NCBI RefSeq assembly: GCF_009727155.1
Contig: NZ_WNWM01000002.1
Location: 930,001-994,000 of the forward strand
Reading direction: 5' to 3'
DNA length: 64,000 nucleotides
From: Pseudoduganella dura
GTDB taxonomy: Bacteria; Pseudomonadota; Gammaproteobacteria; Burkholderiales; Burkholderiaceae_D
A program made the translations under genes and the position numbers. Below, in pieces: positions 1-8,629 of the stretch. Below the pieces are notes generated by a model. That model saw nothing but the letters and a program-made list of their open reading frames with translations. It made no database searches and was not told where the DNA came from. Position 1 is the first letter of the stretch, and the number at the start of each line of letters is the position of its first letter.

Positions 1-121
1 CAGGTACCCGTAAGTAGTTTGTTAGTATTTGACCGGCTGTCCGGCCCCCTCTTTCCTGGCTGTGCTCCTGGCGGCGCATGCCTGCCGTCAACAATCCAGG
101 TCTCTGCCGTTACCTCGCGGG

Positions 122-1027
122 TTACGCCCCGGCGTCGCCGAACACGTCCCTCCCATGCTCCAGCAATGCCTGCCGCAGCCACTGGCCTGCCTGCCGGTGC
201 GCATGCGCACGATGCCACAACACCTCGAGTCGCTGCACCGGCAGTCCCGCCACGTAGTCGCTTTGCAGGCGCACGACTTCGCCACGCTCCAGCGCACTGT
301 TCGCCACGAACAGGGGAACGATCGCCCATCCATGCCCCTGCCGCACCATTTCCAGCACGGCCGGGTCGCCTTCGACCCACCATATCGCACTCGACAGCTG
401 GATTTCCGGCGAACTTTTCTGCCGGGTGCGCGCCGTCAGCGCGATTTGCCTGGTGCTTGCCAGTTCCGTGCGCGTGACCGTGCCTTGCCGCGCCAGCGGG
501 TGCCTGGCCGCCACCACCAGCGCCACTTCCACGCTGCCCAGGCCATGCGACCGGATCGCGCTTCGCAGCCCCTGCTGCTCGTAGCCGACACCGAGGTGCG
601 CGCGGCCGCTGCCGATCATTTCCAGCAAGTCTTCCATCAGCGGGAACAGCAGCTCCAGTTCCACCCGCGGGAAGCGCGTGGCGAAGTCGCCGAGCACCCT
701 CTCCAGCCAGGGCAGATGCGAGTCGTCGTCGATGGCCAGGGTCAGGCGCGGCTCGACGCCGCCGGCCAGTTCGCCGGCCAGCGCCTGCATGTGCTGGCAT
801 TCGCCGATGATCCGTCCGGCATCCTTGACCAGGCGTTCGCCGGCCGGCGTCAGGCGCGGATAGCGCCCCGCGCGGTCGAACAGTTGCACACCCAGGTCGG
901 CCTCCAGGTTGGCGACCGCCGTGCTGATGACCGACTGGGCCTTGCACAGGCGGCGGGCGGCCGCGGAGAACGAACCGAGCTCGGCCGCCGCGTGGAACGC
1001 CAGGAGCTGATCGATGGAAAAATGCAT
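122..1027 (-). CDS. LysR family transcriptional regulator
   Basis: A 301-residue protein with the standard LysR layout. Residues about 1-60 form a winged helix-turn-helix (LLAFHAAAELGSFSAAARRL, then the recognition helix around AVANLEADLGVQLFDR), followed by a substrate-binding-like effector domain from about 90 to 295. The length is normal for the family. The ATG lies 88 bp from the divergent PACE efflux gene, with an ATCGC-n5-GCGAT inverted repeat of the T-N11-A type between them. Divergent LysR/PACE pairs are known from the AceR/AceI chlorhexidine system, so this protein probably activates the pump gene. The ligand cannot be read from the sequence. Confidence 0.9.
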   Translation of the reverse strand: MHFSIDQLLAFHAAAELGSFSAAARRLCKAQSVISTAVANLEADLGVQLFDRAGRYPRLTPAGERLVKDAGRIIGECQHMQALAGELAGGVEPRLTLAIDDDSHLPWLERVLGDFATRFPRVELELLFPLMEDLLEMIGSGRAHLGVGYEQQGLRSAIRSHGLGSVEVALVVAARHPLARQGTVTRTELASTRQIALTARTRQKSSPEIQLSSAIWWVEGDPAVLEMVRQGHGWAIVPLFVANSALERGEVVRLQSDYVAGLPVQRLEVLWHRAHAHRQAGQWLRQALLEHGRDVFGDAGA

Positions 1028-1062
1028 TTATCTGTTTTTTGAATGGATACCAACTTCAGTCT

Positions 1063-1077
1063 ATCGCACTTCGCGAT
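1063..1077. promoter_or_regulatory. Putative LysR operator (T-N11-A inverted repeat)
   Basis: A perfect inverted repeat, ATCGC-acttc-GCGAT, with the T-N11-A core that LysR regulators bind. It lies in the 88-bp gap between the divergent LysR gene and the PACE efflux gene, where autoregulation and activation of the partner gene would be expected. It is inferred from position and symmetry only. Confidence 0.45.
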
Positions 1078-1115
1078 GTACTCTGCAAGCTCTTCAACAA
1101 ACAACGGGGTATGCC

Positions 1116-1541
1116 ATGCGCACCACGGCAGACAGGTTGCGGCACGCGATCGGCTTCGAGGCGATCGGGCTGCTGATTTGCATCCCGCTCGCGGTATGGG
1201 CCTTCGGCATGGAAGTCCACCAGCTCGGCGTGCTGGCGGTGGGGATTTCGCTGGCGGCCACCGGGTGGAATTACGGCTACAACAAGGTGGTCGACCGCCT
1301 GATGGTGCGGCACCTGGGCCGCCTCGACAAAACCTGGGCCGAGCGGGTCGCGCACGCGGCGTGCTTCGAGCTCGGCCTGTTGCTCATCACCCTGCCCGCC
1401 GCGGCATGGTGGCTGTCGGTTTCGCTGTGGGAAGCGTTCATCATCGACGCGGCCATGGCGGTGTTCTATCTGGTGTATGCGTTCGTCTACAACCTGGCCT
1501 ACGACAAGGCTTTTCCCGTGCGGATGGCGCATCGCGCCTGA
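1116..1541 (+). CDS. PACE family multidrug efflux protein
   Basis: A 141-residue integral membrane protein with four hydrophobic segments arranged as two tandem two-helix units. The repeated pattern (GFEAIGLLICIPLAVWAF with NYGYNKVVDR in unit 1; CFELGLLLITLPAAAWWL with VYNLAYDKAFP in unit 2) is typical of the proteobacterial antimicrobial compound efflux family (AceI-like). These proteins export chlorhexidine, acriflavine and short-chain diamines using the proton gradient. An upstream in-frame ATG at 1014 would add 34 residues overlapping the divergent LysR gene; the ATG at 1116 gives the usual family length and MRTTADRLRHAIGFEAI start. The divergent LysR gene is the likely regulator. Confidence 0.88.
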   Translation: MRTTADRLRHAIGFEAIGLLICIPLAVWAFGMEVHQLGVLAVGISLAATGWNYGYNKVVDRLMVRHLGRLDKTWAERVAHAACFELGLLLITLPAAAWWLSVSLWEAFIIDAAMAVFYLVYAFVYNLAYDKAFPVRMAHRA

Positions 1542-1737
1542 GGAATACCTGAAATAAGCGGCCGCAATGCCCGATGCCGGGTCGGCGGTTTCCCGTGACG
1601 GAATGTGCGTGGCCACCACCCTTTCATCCGACAAGTTATCAGGCAGCCGCATGAAACTTATCGAAAACGAGAATTGGCTTATTTCTTCGCGAGGCGCCAA
1701 GATGGGCGCATCCCTACTCAACAACAGCGAGTCCATC

Positions 1738-1923
1738 ATGTCTTTCCTCGAATACTTCCCCATCGGCCTGGCGGTTGCCGGCCTGGTACTGCGCTACGCA
1801 CTTTCAAAGCGTTCGGCACGCGCGGTGCAGGCCTGGGAAGCGTCCCGCCCCCAGGACAAGGCCGTTGCACCGTCCCGCCCGCCTGCCATCCTGGTCCGCA
1901 CCGGCGCATTCAACGCGGCTTGA
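1738..1923 (+). CDS. Small single-pass membrane protein, hypothetical
   Basis: A 61-residue frame beginning MSFLEYFPIGLAVAGLVLRY, which gives one hydrophobic N-terminal segment followed by a basic, Ala/Pro-rich tail. Longer in-frame starts exist at 1651 and 1567, but their extensions look like translated non-coding sequence. No family is recognised and no strong ribosome-binding site is visible. It could be a genuine small membrane protein or a chance frame; there is no operon partner on either side. Confidence 0.35.
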   Translation: MSFLEYFPIGLAVAGLVLRYALSKRSARAVQAWEASRPQDKAVAPSRPPAILVRTGAFNAA

Positions 1924-2152
1924 GATTCCCACTGCACGCCGTTGGCCCGGCGCGCCGTGGCATGCCAACGCGCCGCGCCGAAACCGTCGTGCCTGCAATC
2001 GGCCAGGCATGACGGCCATGCCGTTTCCGTCACAACCGTCGCCTTAATCACCACTCAGCAATTCAAATCCCTCGCCAACACCGGCGCAGCAGCGCTACGA
2101 TAGGTGGATCGCGAAACGCTAGTCGTCCACCCGCCCGGGAGAGGAGCGCGCC

Positions 2153-4951
2153 ATGATCCCCCATGAACTGACCCGCAGGTTTGCCAGCGGCAAAGGCGCG
2201 ATCTTCGTCGGCGCCGGCATGTCGATGGGGGCGGAGCTGCCGAGCTGGAGCGAGCTGGTGACGCCGCTGCAGGACAAGCTCACGCACCTGAAGGCGGGCG
2301 ACCAGTACAGCCCGGAGCAGATCGCCGGGTGGTACGAGGTGCACGAAAGCCGGGAAACGATGATCGATTTCCTGAAGAAGCAATTGCGCCGGGATTGCGT
2401 GCCGACCGAGTGCCACCGCCTTATCGCCGCGTTGCCGGTGGACCTGTTCTTCACCACCAATTTCGACAACCTGCTGGAGCTGTCGCTGCCCGACGCCGAA
2501 GTGGTCTACAACGACGTGGACTTTTCGATGCTCGACGCGCCGCGCAGGCGCCAGCTCATCAAGGTGCATGGCGACTTCAAGGACAGCAAGTCCATCGTGT
2601 TCACCCGCAGCGACTACGACCACTACCTGGAAGACCGCCCGACGATTTCCGAACTGATCCGCCTGACGCTGGTGCAGCGCGCGGTGCTGTTCCTCGGCTA
2701 CAGCTTCAACGACCGCAACCTGACCACCATCCTGGCCCAGGTGGGCCGGCGGCTGGGCCAGCTGCGGCGGCCGCTGTTCGCCGTGCTGATCAATCCGCAT
2801 CCGTATGTCAAGCTGGAGCTGGACAAGAAATACGGCGTCACGGTGATCGAACTCGTCGTGCCCGGCGAAGGCAGGCAGTTGCGCGAGGCCAGCGTGCTCG
2901 CCGTGCGCAGCTGGCTGGAGCGCTTCAGGACGCAGATCGACCGCGAGCGCAACAACTTCGCCGACACGCAGTCGATGCTGCCCGGCTCGAACCTGCCCCT
3001 GCCCTCCGGCGGCTTCGTCGGCCGCGAACGCGATATCGACAAGGTGATGAAGGCGCTGAAGGTGTCGCGCGTGGTGGCGGTCAACGGGCCGGCCGGCATG
3101 GGCAAGACCGAACTGGTGATCGAGGTGGCCCGGCGCTGCGAATACGGCACCAAGTCCGACCTCACGAACCGGGAGACCCTGTTCGCCTACAGCGTGTATA
3201 TCGACGCGCGCGACTGCAGCGATTCGCCGTCGGTGCTGCACTGCATCCTCGACACCATTGCCGAGACCTTCAAGCTCGGCGCCACCAGGCATGTCCCGCT
3301 CGACCAGAAGAAGGCGCAGATCGCCGGAATGCTGGCGATCTTCCGCGTGCTGCTCGTCATCGACAACCTCAGGCGTGCCACCGAGTCGGGCATCGCCGAG
3401 TGGCTGCAGCAGATTCCCGAGCCCAGCGCCGTGATCCTGGTGACGCGCGGGCAGTTCTCCGGCGTATCCGTGCGCGTGCCGATCGGCGGGCTGGAAACGG
3501 AAGACGCCAGGGCCTTTCTGGGCGAACATCTCGCCCGCCGCCGCATCGCCCATGACGATGCCGGAGTGGACGGGCTGATCGCCACCGTGCACGGCAGCCC
3601 GCAGGGCATGAAGATGCTGGTCGGGCAGCTTGCCACGCCCGGCTTTCCCGTGTCGGCGGAACGGCCGCAGGACAGCATGGCCGAAGCCTGCGAACGGGTG
3701 CTCGCCGATTCATGGAAGCACCTCGGCGAGCCCGGCAAGACAGTGTTGCGCGCCGCCTCGATCCTGACGAAGAACCACATTTCGCGCGACGCGCTGCTGG
3801 CCGCGTCGGGCCTGGAAAGCGGCGCCTTCGCGGCGGCGCTGCACGAATGCGAAAGCCTGCTGCTGCTCGAACCCAGCACGGAACCATGGAGCGGCACGGG
3901 CCGCGTGCACGGCTACAAGCTGCATCCCGGCACCGCCGCGCTGGTAGGGAGCGCGCTCGAAGATACCCCCGGCCTGCGCGACGGCTTCTATACCCGGCTC
4001 ACGGCGTATCACCGCGCATTCGTCGGCAAGGTGGTGGTGCGGCCCGACCCGCCCGTGCCCTACTGGAACGCGGTGGTCACGCAGGACATGCTGGAGATCG
4101 ACGACGAATGGCCGAGCATCCGCGACGCGCTGGTCTGGGCCACGGAGCACGAACCGGCCCATGTGATCGCGCTGGTGGTCCTGCTCGCGCATTACATGGA
4201 CTCGCGCCTGCTCAACAGCGACCGCATCCGCTTTACCCGCGCCGCGACGGCCGCGCTGCACGAAGCGGGTCGCGCGTGCGAGGAAGCACTGCTGCGCATC
4301 GATGCGCTGGGCTGGACGCTCATCGAGGAAGGCCAGTTCGAGGAGGCCGAGACGGAAATCGCGCAAGGCCTGGCGCTGCTCGGGGAATGCGATCGCGGGC
4401 AGGCCGCCGGCCTCGCATCGCTGGCGCTGACCTGGCGCGCCCGGGCCCGCTGCCTGCAGGACCGCGCCGCCCATGCGCAGGAAGAAATCGTCAAGGCGCT
4501 GCGCACTTCCCGGCACGAGCCGAACTGGATCCGCTACCGGGTGCACATGGTGGCCGGCGACATTCGCGTGAAGCAGAACAACTTCGCCGGCGCGATCAGG
4601 AGCTACGAGAAATGCCGGCGCTTCGTCAACAGCTACGGCGGCGAGGAAGGCTACCAGACGCTGCCGCGGCTGGGCATGGCGCACCTGCGCAACGGCCAGC
4701 CGAACCAGGCCGAGAAAGTGTTTGCGGAGCTGCTGCGCATCTGCCTGGCGGACTCGATCGAAATCGGCGCGCTGTATGCCCGCTACGGGCTGGCCTACAT
4801 CGCCTCGCGCGATGCCGCGCGCCGCGGCGGCGCGCGCATGCAGCTCAAGCAGATCCGCGCCCAGCTGTCGCGCGCGACGACGTCCAACCTGCTGCACCGG
4901 CTGATGGACGAGCTGGAAGGCATGCTCGATGCCGCCGAAGCGCGATCCTGA
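2153..4951 (+). CDS. SIR2-STAND protein (SIR2, NB-ARC ATPase, TPR), probable antiphage NADase
   Basis: A 932-residue cytoplasmic protein. Residues 1-270 are a SIR2-like NAD-binding domain, with GAG at 20-22 in GAGMSMGAELPSW, TTNFDNLLE from 101 (Asn103, Asp105), His139 in KVHGD and GYSFND at 182-187. Residues 285-600 are an NB-ARC/STAND ATPase with P-loop GPAGMGKT at 312-319, Walker B LLVIDNL near 400 and ILVTRGQF near 428. The rest, to about 925, is helical TPR-like repeats. STAND proteins with SIR2 effectors (Avs5-type and related) oligomerise on sensing phage products and consume NAD+. A defence role is inferred from this architecture; the gene stands alone between ordinary genes. The start is preceded by gagaggag. 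Confidence 0.85.
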   Translation: MIPHELTRRFASGKGAIFVGAGMSMGAELPSWSELVTPLQDKLTHLKAGDQYSPEQIAGWYEVHESRETMIDFLKKQLRRDCVPTECHRLIAALPVDLFFTTNFDNLLELSLPDAEVVYNDVDFSMLDAPRRRQLIKVHGDFKDSKSIVFTRSDYDHYLEDRPTISELIRLTLVQRAVLFLGYSFNDRNLTTILAQVGRRLGQLRRPLFAVLINPHPYVKLELDKKYGVTVIELVVPGEGRQLREASVLAVRSWLERFRTQIDRERNNFADTQSMLPGSNLPLPSGGFVGRERDIDKVMKALKVSRVVAVNGPAGMGKTELVIEVARRCEYGTKSDLTNRETLFAYSVYIDARDCSDSPSVLHCILDTIAETFKLGATRHVPLDQKKAQIAGMLAIFRVLLVIDNLRRATESGIAEWLQQIPEPSAVILVTRGQFSGVSVRVPIGGLETEDARAFLGEHLARRRIAHDDAGVDGLIATVHGSPQGMKMLVGQLATPGFPVSAERPQDSMAEACERVLADSWKHLGEPGKTVLRAASILTKNHISRDALLAASGLESGAFAAALHECESLLLLEPSTEPWSGTGRVHGYKLHPGTAALVGSALEDTPGLRDGFYTRLTAYHRAFVGKVVVRPDPPVPYWNAVVTQDMLEIDDEWPSIRDALVWATEHEPAHVIALVVLLAHYMDSRLLNSDRIRFTRAATAALHEAGRACEEALLRIDALGWTLIEEGQFEEAETEIAQGLALLGECDRGQAAGLASLALTWRARARCLQDRAAHAQEEIVKALRTSRHEPNWIRYRVHMVAGDIRVKQNNFAGAIRSYEKCRRFVNSYGGEEGYQTLPRLGMAHLRNGQPNQAEKVFAELLRICLADSIEIGALYARYGLAYIASRDAARRGGARMQLKQIRAQLSRATTSNLLHRLMDELEGMLDAAEARS

Positions 4952-5079
4952 TGCCCTGAAAGCAGAATAAGTGAAGCGCCGCACCCACTGCACACGCGGC
5001 GCAATCGTGCGTCGGCGCCAAGGCGGCACAATCGGTGGATACGATCCAGTCTATTTCCATCCCGACGAAAGGAGCACGC

Positions 5080-6081
5080 ATGACCACCGAGTTCGACCGC
5101 GCCGACAACCTGCATCGCCCGCCCATGGAAACCGCCACGACATCGACCACCCGGCCGCTGATCGTGACCCCGACCTTCGTCAGCCGCGTCGACGATACGC
5201 CGCGCGGCGAACGGCCGCAGGACGCGGGTTCCTCGAAGAGCCGCCACGGCCACGAGGTGCACTTCCCGAACTGGCGGCCGCATGCGCTGGCGCTGGAGGG
5301 CGATCCCAACCTGGCGTTCGAACACTGGGACGAATACTGGCGCAAGGTGCACGGGCCGAAGTTCGCCTGGGACGAACCGGGCAGTTCGTCGGCGCTGGTG
5401 CTGCGCTACGACCAGGTGCACCGCATCGCCTCGGGGCCGTCGTCGGCGTTCCGGCCGCCCTACCGCGCCATGGTGGATGAAGACGGGCGGCTGCCGCCGG
5501 ACCCCGAACGGCGCGTGCCGGCGCATCGCCGGCCGCGCTGGGACGGCTTCGCGTATATCGCCTACGCCGACGAAGCGGACATCGAGCGCACGCTGAAGCA
5601 GGAAAAATTCGCCGAACGGATCGTGGCCGACGAACAGGTCGCGTTCCGGATGGTCACGCGCGAGATCGCGCGCGAATACATCCTGATTCCCAGCGAGCGG
5701 CACCGCGATCCGGTCAGCCTCGTGAAGATCCATATGCGCGCCGCGAGCCTGTCCCGCGAGGAGTTCCAGCGCCGGCTGCTCGACGAGCATGCGCCGCTGG
5801 TCATGGCGCAGCCGGCCACGCGCGAGTTCGTGCGTCGCTACGCGCAGCTCCACAATATCGGCTCCACGCAGGAGGATCCCGAGGGCAGCAGGATCGACGC
5901 CGTGTCCGTGCTGTCGTTCGCCTCGCTCAACGACGTGGAGGATTACCTCGTCAGCGCCGATCACGCCGCCATCGAGGCCGCGGAAAACGCGCTGCTGGGC
6001 GAAGGCTCCGAATGGTGGACCGGCATCAACTACAGCGTGATCAACCGGCTGGTGCCGGAGCTCGCGACCGAATGGCGGTGA
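5080..6081 (+). CDS. EthD domain-containing protein
   Basis: A 333-residue protein. The ATG at 5080 is preceded by AAAGGAG; a longer in-frame start at 5035 lacks this. The central and C-terminal parts read as two dimeric alpha-beta barrel (ferredoxin-like) units, the first around FEHWDEYWRKVHGPKFAW and the second around FQRRLLDEHAPLVM. The W/LxxxHGP and LxxEHAPLV signatures are typical of EthD-like proteins, which are related to stress-response dabb and antibiotic-biosynthesis monooxygenase folds. Substrate and partner are unknown. It is convergent with the dehydrogenase gene that follows, so it is probably monocistronic. Confidence 0.65.
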   Translation: MTTEFDRADNLHRPPMETATTSTTRPLIVTPTFVSRVDDTPRGERPQDAGSSKSRHGHEVHFPNWRPHALALEGDPNLAFEHWDEYWRKVHGPKFAWDEPGSSSALVLRYDQVHRIASGPSSAFRPPYRAMVDEDGRLPPDPERRVPAHRRPRWDGFAYIAYADEADIERTLKQEKFAERIVADEQVAFRMVTREIAREYILIPSERHRDPVSLVKIHMRAASLSREEFQRRLLDEHAPLVMAQPATREFVRRYAQLHNIGSTQEDPEGSRIDAVSVLSFASLNDVEDYLVSADHAAIEAAENALLGEGSEWWTGINYSVINRLVPELATEWR

Positions 6082-6102
6082 TGCCGCGCTCCAGGGCCGC
6101 CG

Positions 6103-7818
6103 TCAGCGCGCTGCGCCGGCGGCAGTGGGGCTGACCCGCCATATCTCGCCGGTCACGTCGTCGACCACGAGCAGCGAACCGTCGTCCTGCACGGCCACGG
6201 ACGACGGGCGGCCCCATACCTCGCGGTCGCTGACGACGAATCCCGTCATGAAGTCCTGGTACTTCCCGGCCGGCACGCCATCCTTCATGAACACCCGCAC
6301 CACTTTCGAGCCGGTGCGCGTGGTGCGGTTCCAGGAACCGTGCAGCGCCAGGAACATGTCGCCGTGGTATTCGGCCGGGAACCGGTTGCGCGCGGCGCCG
6401 CCCGCCTCGTACACCACCATGCCCAGCGGCGCCGAATGCGCGGTCACCAGCAGGTCCGGCGTTCTCGCCTTGTCGCGCAGGTCGGGGCGGATGCCCTTCA
6501 GGCGCGGCTCCTCGTTGCGGCCGATGTAGTACCACGGCCAGCCGAAGAAGGAACCGGCCGGCACGCGCGTGAGGTAATCGGGCGGCAGGTTGTCGCCCAG
6601 CAGGTCGCGCTCGTTCACGCTGCAGAACAGGTCGCCCGTGGCGGGGTGCCGGTACATGCCCACGCAGTTGCGCAGGCCGGTGGCGTGGGTGCGGCGGTTG
6701 CCGCCGTCCGGATCGAAGGCAAGCACCACGCCGCGGTCGGTTTCCTCGCCCCACGCGCCGCCCACGCCGTGCTTCGCCTCCCAGGCGGGCAGCGGTTCGT
6801 CCGGACGGGCACCGATCCGTTCGCCGATGTTCGACGCCGAGCCGACCGACACGAACATGGTCTTGCCGTCGGCGGAAAACGCCAGCGTGCGGGTGGTATG
6901 GGAGCCCGGCGCCGCCACCAGCGTCGGCACCACCACTTCCGGCTCCGCGCTCGCCACCAGGTCGCCGTTCCGGTATGGGAAGCGCACGATGGAATTCACG
7001 TAGGCCACGTACAGGTAGCGCGGTTCGGCGCCGACCGGCCAGAAGGCGAAACCGAACGGCCGGTTCAGGTCCTTCGCGAACACGCTCACGGTATCGGCCC
7101 GCTCGCCCGTCGATGAACGGAACACCTTGATCAGCCGCTTCGGCATCGACGACATGAACAGGTCGCCGTTGGGCGCCTTCACGAGCAGGCGGCCGCGGTC
7201 CGGATCGGTGGCCCACAGGTTCGCCTCGAAGCCGTCCGGCACCGACGGCGCCACGCCGGCCGGGCGCGCCACGGTCTGCGGACTGTTGCCGGCGCTCGGC
7301 GTGGCGAACGGGCGCGCCAGCCTGTCCGCGCGCACTTCGTGGATGCGCCCCGGGCGATCGGCGCTCCAGCCATCCTGCGCGGATGCGGAAGCGGAAGTCG
7401 GGGTGGAGCCGGACGATGCCGCCGGCGCGGCCTGCTTGCCCCGCACCGTGCCAAGCCAAGCGACGAGCGCGGCGCGGCTCTCCCCGTCCGCCACGTTGAC
7501 GGGCATCGTGGTGCCGGGCGCGTAGCTGCCCGGATCGAGCAGGTAGCGGTCCAGCTCCCGCGCCGTCCAGGTGCGCCCCGCGGCGCCGGCCGCGGCAAGC
7601 GCCTTCGAGTACGCATAGCCGGGCACGCCGGCCACGCGCCGCCCCAGCACATTGAACAGGCCAGGGCCCGCCAGCGCCTGCATGTCCGGCGACACGCTGT
7701 GGCACATCGCGCAGTTGGTGGCGAACACCTTCGCGCCGTCGACCGGCGCGGCATGGGCGGCCAGTAGCGGCAGGGTCAGGAACAGGCACAGGGACAGCGC
7801 GGCGCGGATCGGCTTCAT
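6103..7818 (-). CDS. Secreted cytochrome c / PQQ-type sugar (sorbosone) dehydrogenase fusion
   Basis: A 571-residue exported protein. A signal peptide (residues 1-24, ending AHA) is followed by a small class I cytochrome c domain with heme motif CAMCH at 36-40 and probable Met105 (TTMPV) as the second iron ligand. A Ser/Ala-rich linker near 125-145 leads to a six-bladed beta-propeller of the sorbosone dehydrogenase/GDH family from about 190 to 565 (FGFAFWP, HTTRTLAFSADGKTMFVSVGS, RNCVGMYRHPATGDLFCSVNERD, GDVT-EIWRVS). The family oxidises aldoses or aldehydes in the periplasm with PQQ; the fused cytochrome would pass electrons to the respiratory chain. Substrate is not determined. No PQQ biosynthesis genes are present in the window. 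Confidence 0.82.
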   Translation of the reverse strand: MKPIRAALSLCLFLTLPLLAAHAAPVDGAKVFATNCAMCHSVSPDMQALAGPGLFNVLGRRVAGVPGYAYSKALAAAGAAGRTWTARELDRYLLDPGSYAPGTTMPVNVADGESRAALVAWLGTVRGKQAAPAASSGSTPTSASASAQDGWSADRPGRIHEVRADRLARPFATPSAGNSPQTVARPAGVAPSVPDGFEANLWATDPDRGRLLVKAPNGDLFMSSMPKRLIKVFRSSTGERADTVSVFAKDLNRPFGFAFWPVGAEPRYLYVAYVNSIVRFPYRNGDLVASAEPEVVVPTLVAAPGSHTTRTLAFSADGKTMFVSVGSASNIGERIGARPDEPLPAWEAKHGVGGAWGEETDRGVVLAFDPDGGNRRTHATGLRNCVGMYRHPATGDLFCSVNERDLLGDNLPPDYLTRVPAGSFFGWPWYYIGRNEEPRLKGIRPDLRDKARTPDLLVTAHSAPLGMVVYEAGGAARNRFPAEYHGDMFLALHGSWNRTTRTGSKVVRVFMKDGVPAGKYQDFMTGFVVSDREVWGRPSSVAVQDDGSLLVVDDVTGEIWRVSPTAAGAAR

Positions 7819-7907
7819 GGTCGGATGGGTGTCGGTTTCTCCGATTATGGCGGCAATGCGCCGCCGGCCGGGATCATTCGCGTGATTCTTTGGGAGCCAC
7901 CGGACAT

Positions 7908-7962
7908 CCGGTGTCAGACACTTTTTCCGGATGCTTTACCCGGAAAAGGTGTCTGACACCGG
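7908..7962. repeat. 23-bp inverted repeat with GTGTCAGACAC core
   Basis: Two 23-nt arms (7908-7930 and 7940-7962) separated by 9 nt, identical except for one position that still allows G-T pairing. Each arm carries the palindromic-looking core GGTGTCAGACAC. It lies just past the stop codon of mnhG on the minus strand and 90 bp before the dehydrogenase start. It could stop or stabilise the antiporter transcript, but no T-run follows on the minus strand, so it is not a classical intrinsic terminator. A REP-like dispersed element is the alternative. Confidence 0.7.
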
Positions 7963-7967
7963 TTTTC

Positions 7968-8354
7968 CTACGCATCATCCTCCCCGCCCTCCGTCAGCGC
8001 GTAGACATCCCCGGCCGTCGCCCCGGTTCCGTGCTTGCGCGCCCGCAGGTCGCGGTACACCGCGGCGCGCATGATCGTCATTGCCACGACGGGAGCCGTC
8101 ATCAGCAGGAAGAGCGCGATGATGACCTCGTGGATGACCAGCCGCGACTGCGCCACCGTGAAGTAGATCATCGACGCCAGCAGCAGGCACCCCGCCCCCA
8201 GCGTGACGGTGATGGCCGGGCCGTGGATGCGCTGGTAGAAGGTGCGCAGGCGCAGCAGGCCCAGCGCCCCGGCCAGGATGATGGTTGCGCCCAGCACCAG
8301 CAGCAGCGCCACGGGCAGCGCCGCCCAGCCGGGCAGGTGCTCGATGCCGCTCAT
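7968..8354 (-). CDS. mnhG: Na+/H+ antiporter subunit G
   Basis: A 128-residue protein, last gene of the antiporter operon. Three hydrophobic segments around ALLLVLGATIILAGALGLL, TVTLGAGCLLLASMIYFT and VIIALFLLMTAPVVAMTIM, with LRTFYQRIHGPA between the first two, match MnhG/MrpG/PhaG. The longer open frame upstream is non-coding relative to mnhF. The chosen ATG at 8354 overlaps the mnhF stop as ATGA, indicating translational coupling. Small Mrp subunits are needed to assemble the multi-subunit complex that exchanges Na+ (or K+) for protons. Confidence 0.92.
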   Translation of the reverse strand: MSGIEHLPGWAALPVALLLVLGATIILAGALGLLRLRTFYQRIHGPAITVTLGAGCLLLASMIYFTVAQSRLVIHEVIIALFLLMTAPVVAMTIMRAAVYRDLRARKHGTGATAGDVYALTEGGEDDA

Positions 8355-8629
8355 TCGATGATCTCCCCGCGCATCAGGAACTTCGCCATCGCGATCGTCG
8401 AGACGAAGCCCACCAGCGCGATCAGGATCGCCACCTCGAAATACACCTGGGTGCCGAAGCGGATGCCCAGCACGATCGCCAGCAGCATGCCGCACATCCA
8501 CAGCGTGTCGAGCGCCAGTACCCGGTCGTGCGCCGCCGGGCCGGCCAGCAGCCGCACTGCGCAGAAGACCATCGCCAGCAGCACGCAGACCAGCGCATAG
8601 CCGATCGCCAGTTCAAGCAGGGTTTCCAT
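8351..8629 (-). CDS. mnhF: Na+/H+ antiporter subunit F
   Basis: A 92-residue protein with three membrane segments; AAHDRVLALDTLWMC and GFVSTIAMAKFLMRGEIIE are typical of MnhF/MrpF/PhaF. The ATG at 8629 (METLLELAIG) overlaps the end of mnhE by 17 nt; an in-frame ATG six codons upstream is less likely. The stop overlaps the mnhG start by 4 nt. It is a structural subunit of the monovalent cation/proton antiporter. Confidence 0.9.
   Translation of the reverse strand: METLLELAIGYALVCVLLAMVFCAVRLLAGPAAHDRVLALDTLWMCGMLLAIVLGIRFGTQVYFEVAILIALVGFVSTIAMAKFLMRGEIIE

Noticed and set aside
7860..7970. The 23-bp inverted repeat as the end of an insertion sequence
   Set aside because: No transposase frame or target-site duplication is associated with it; the arms are only 9 bp apart.
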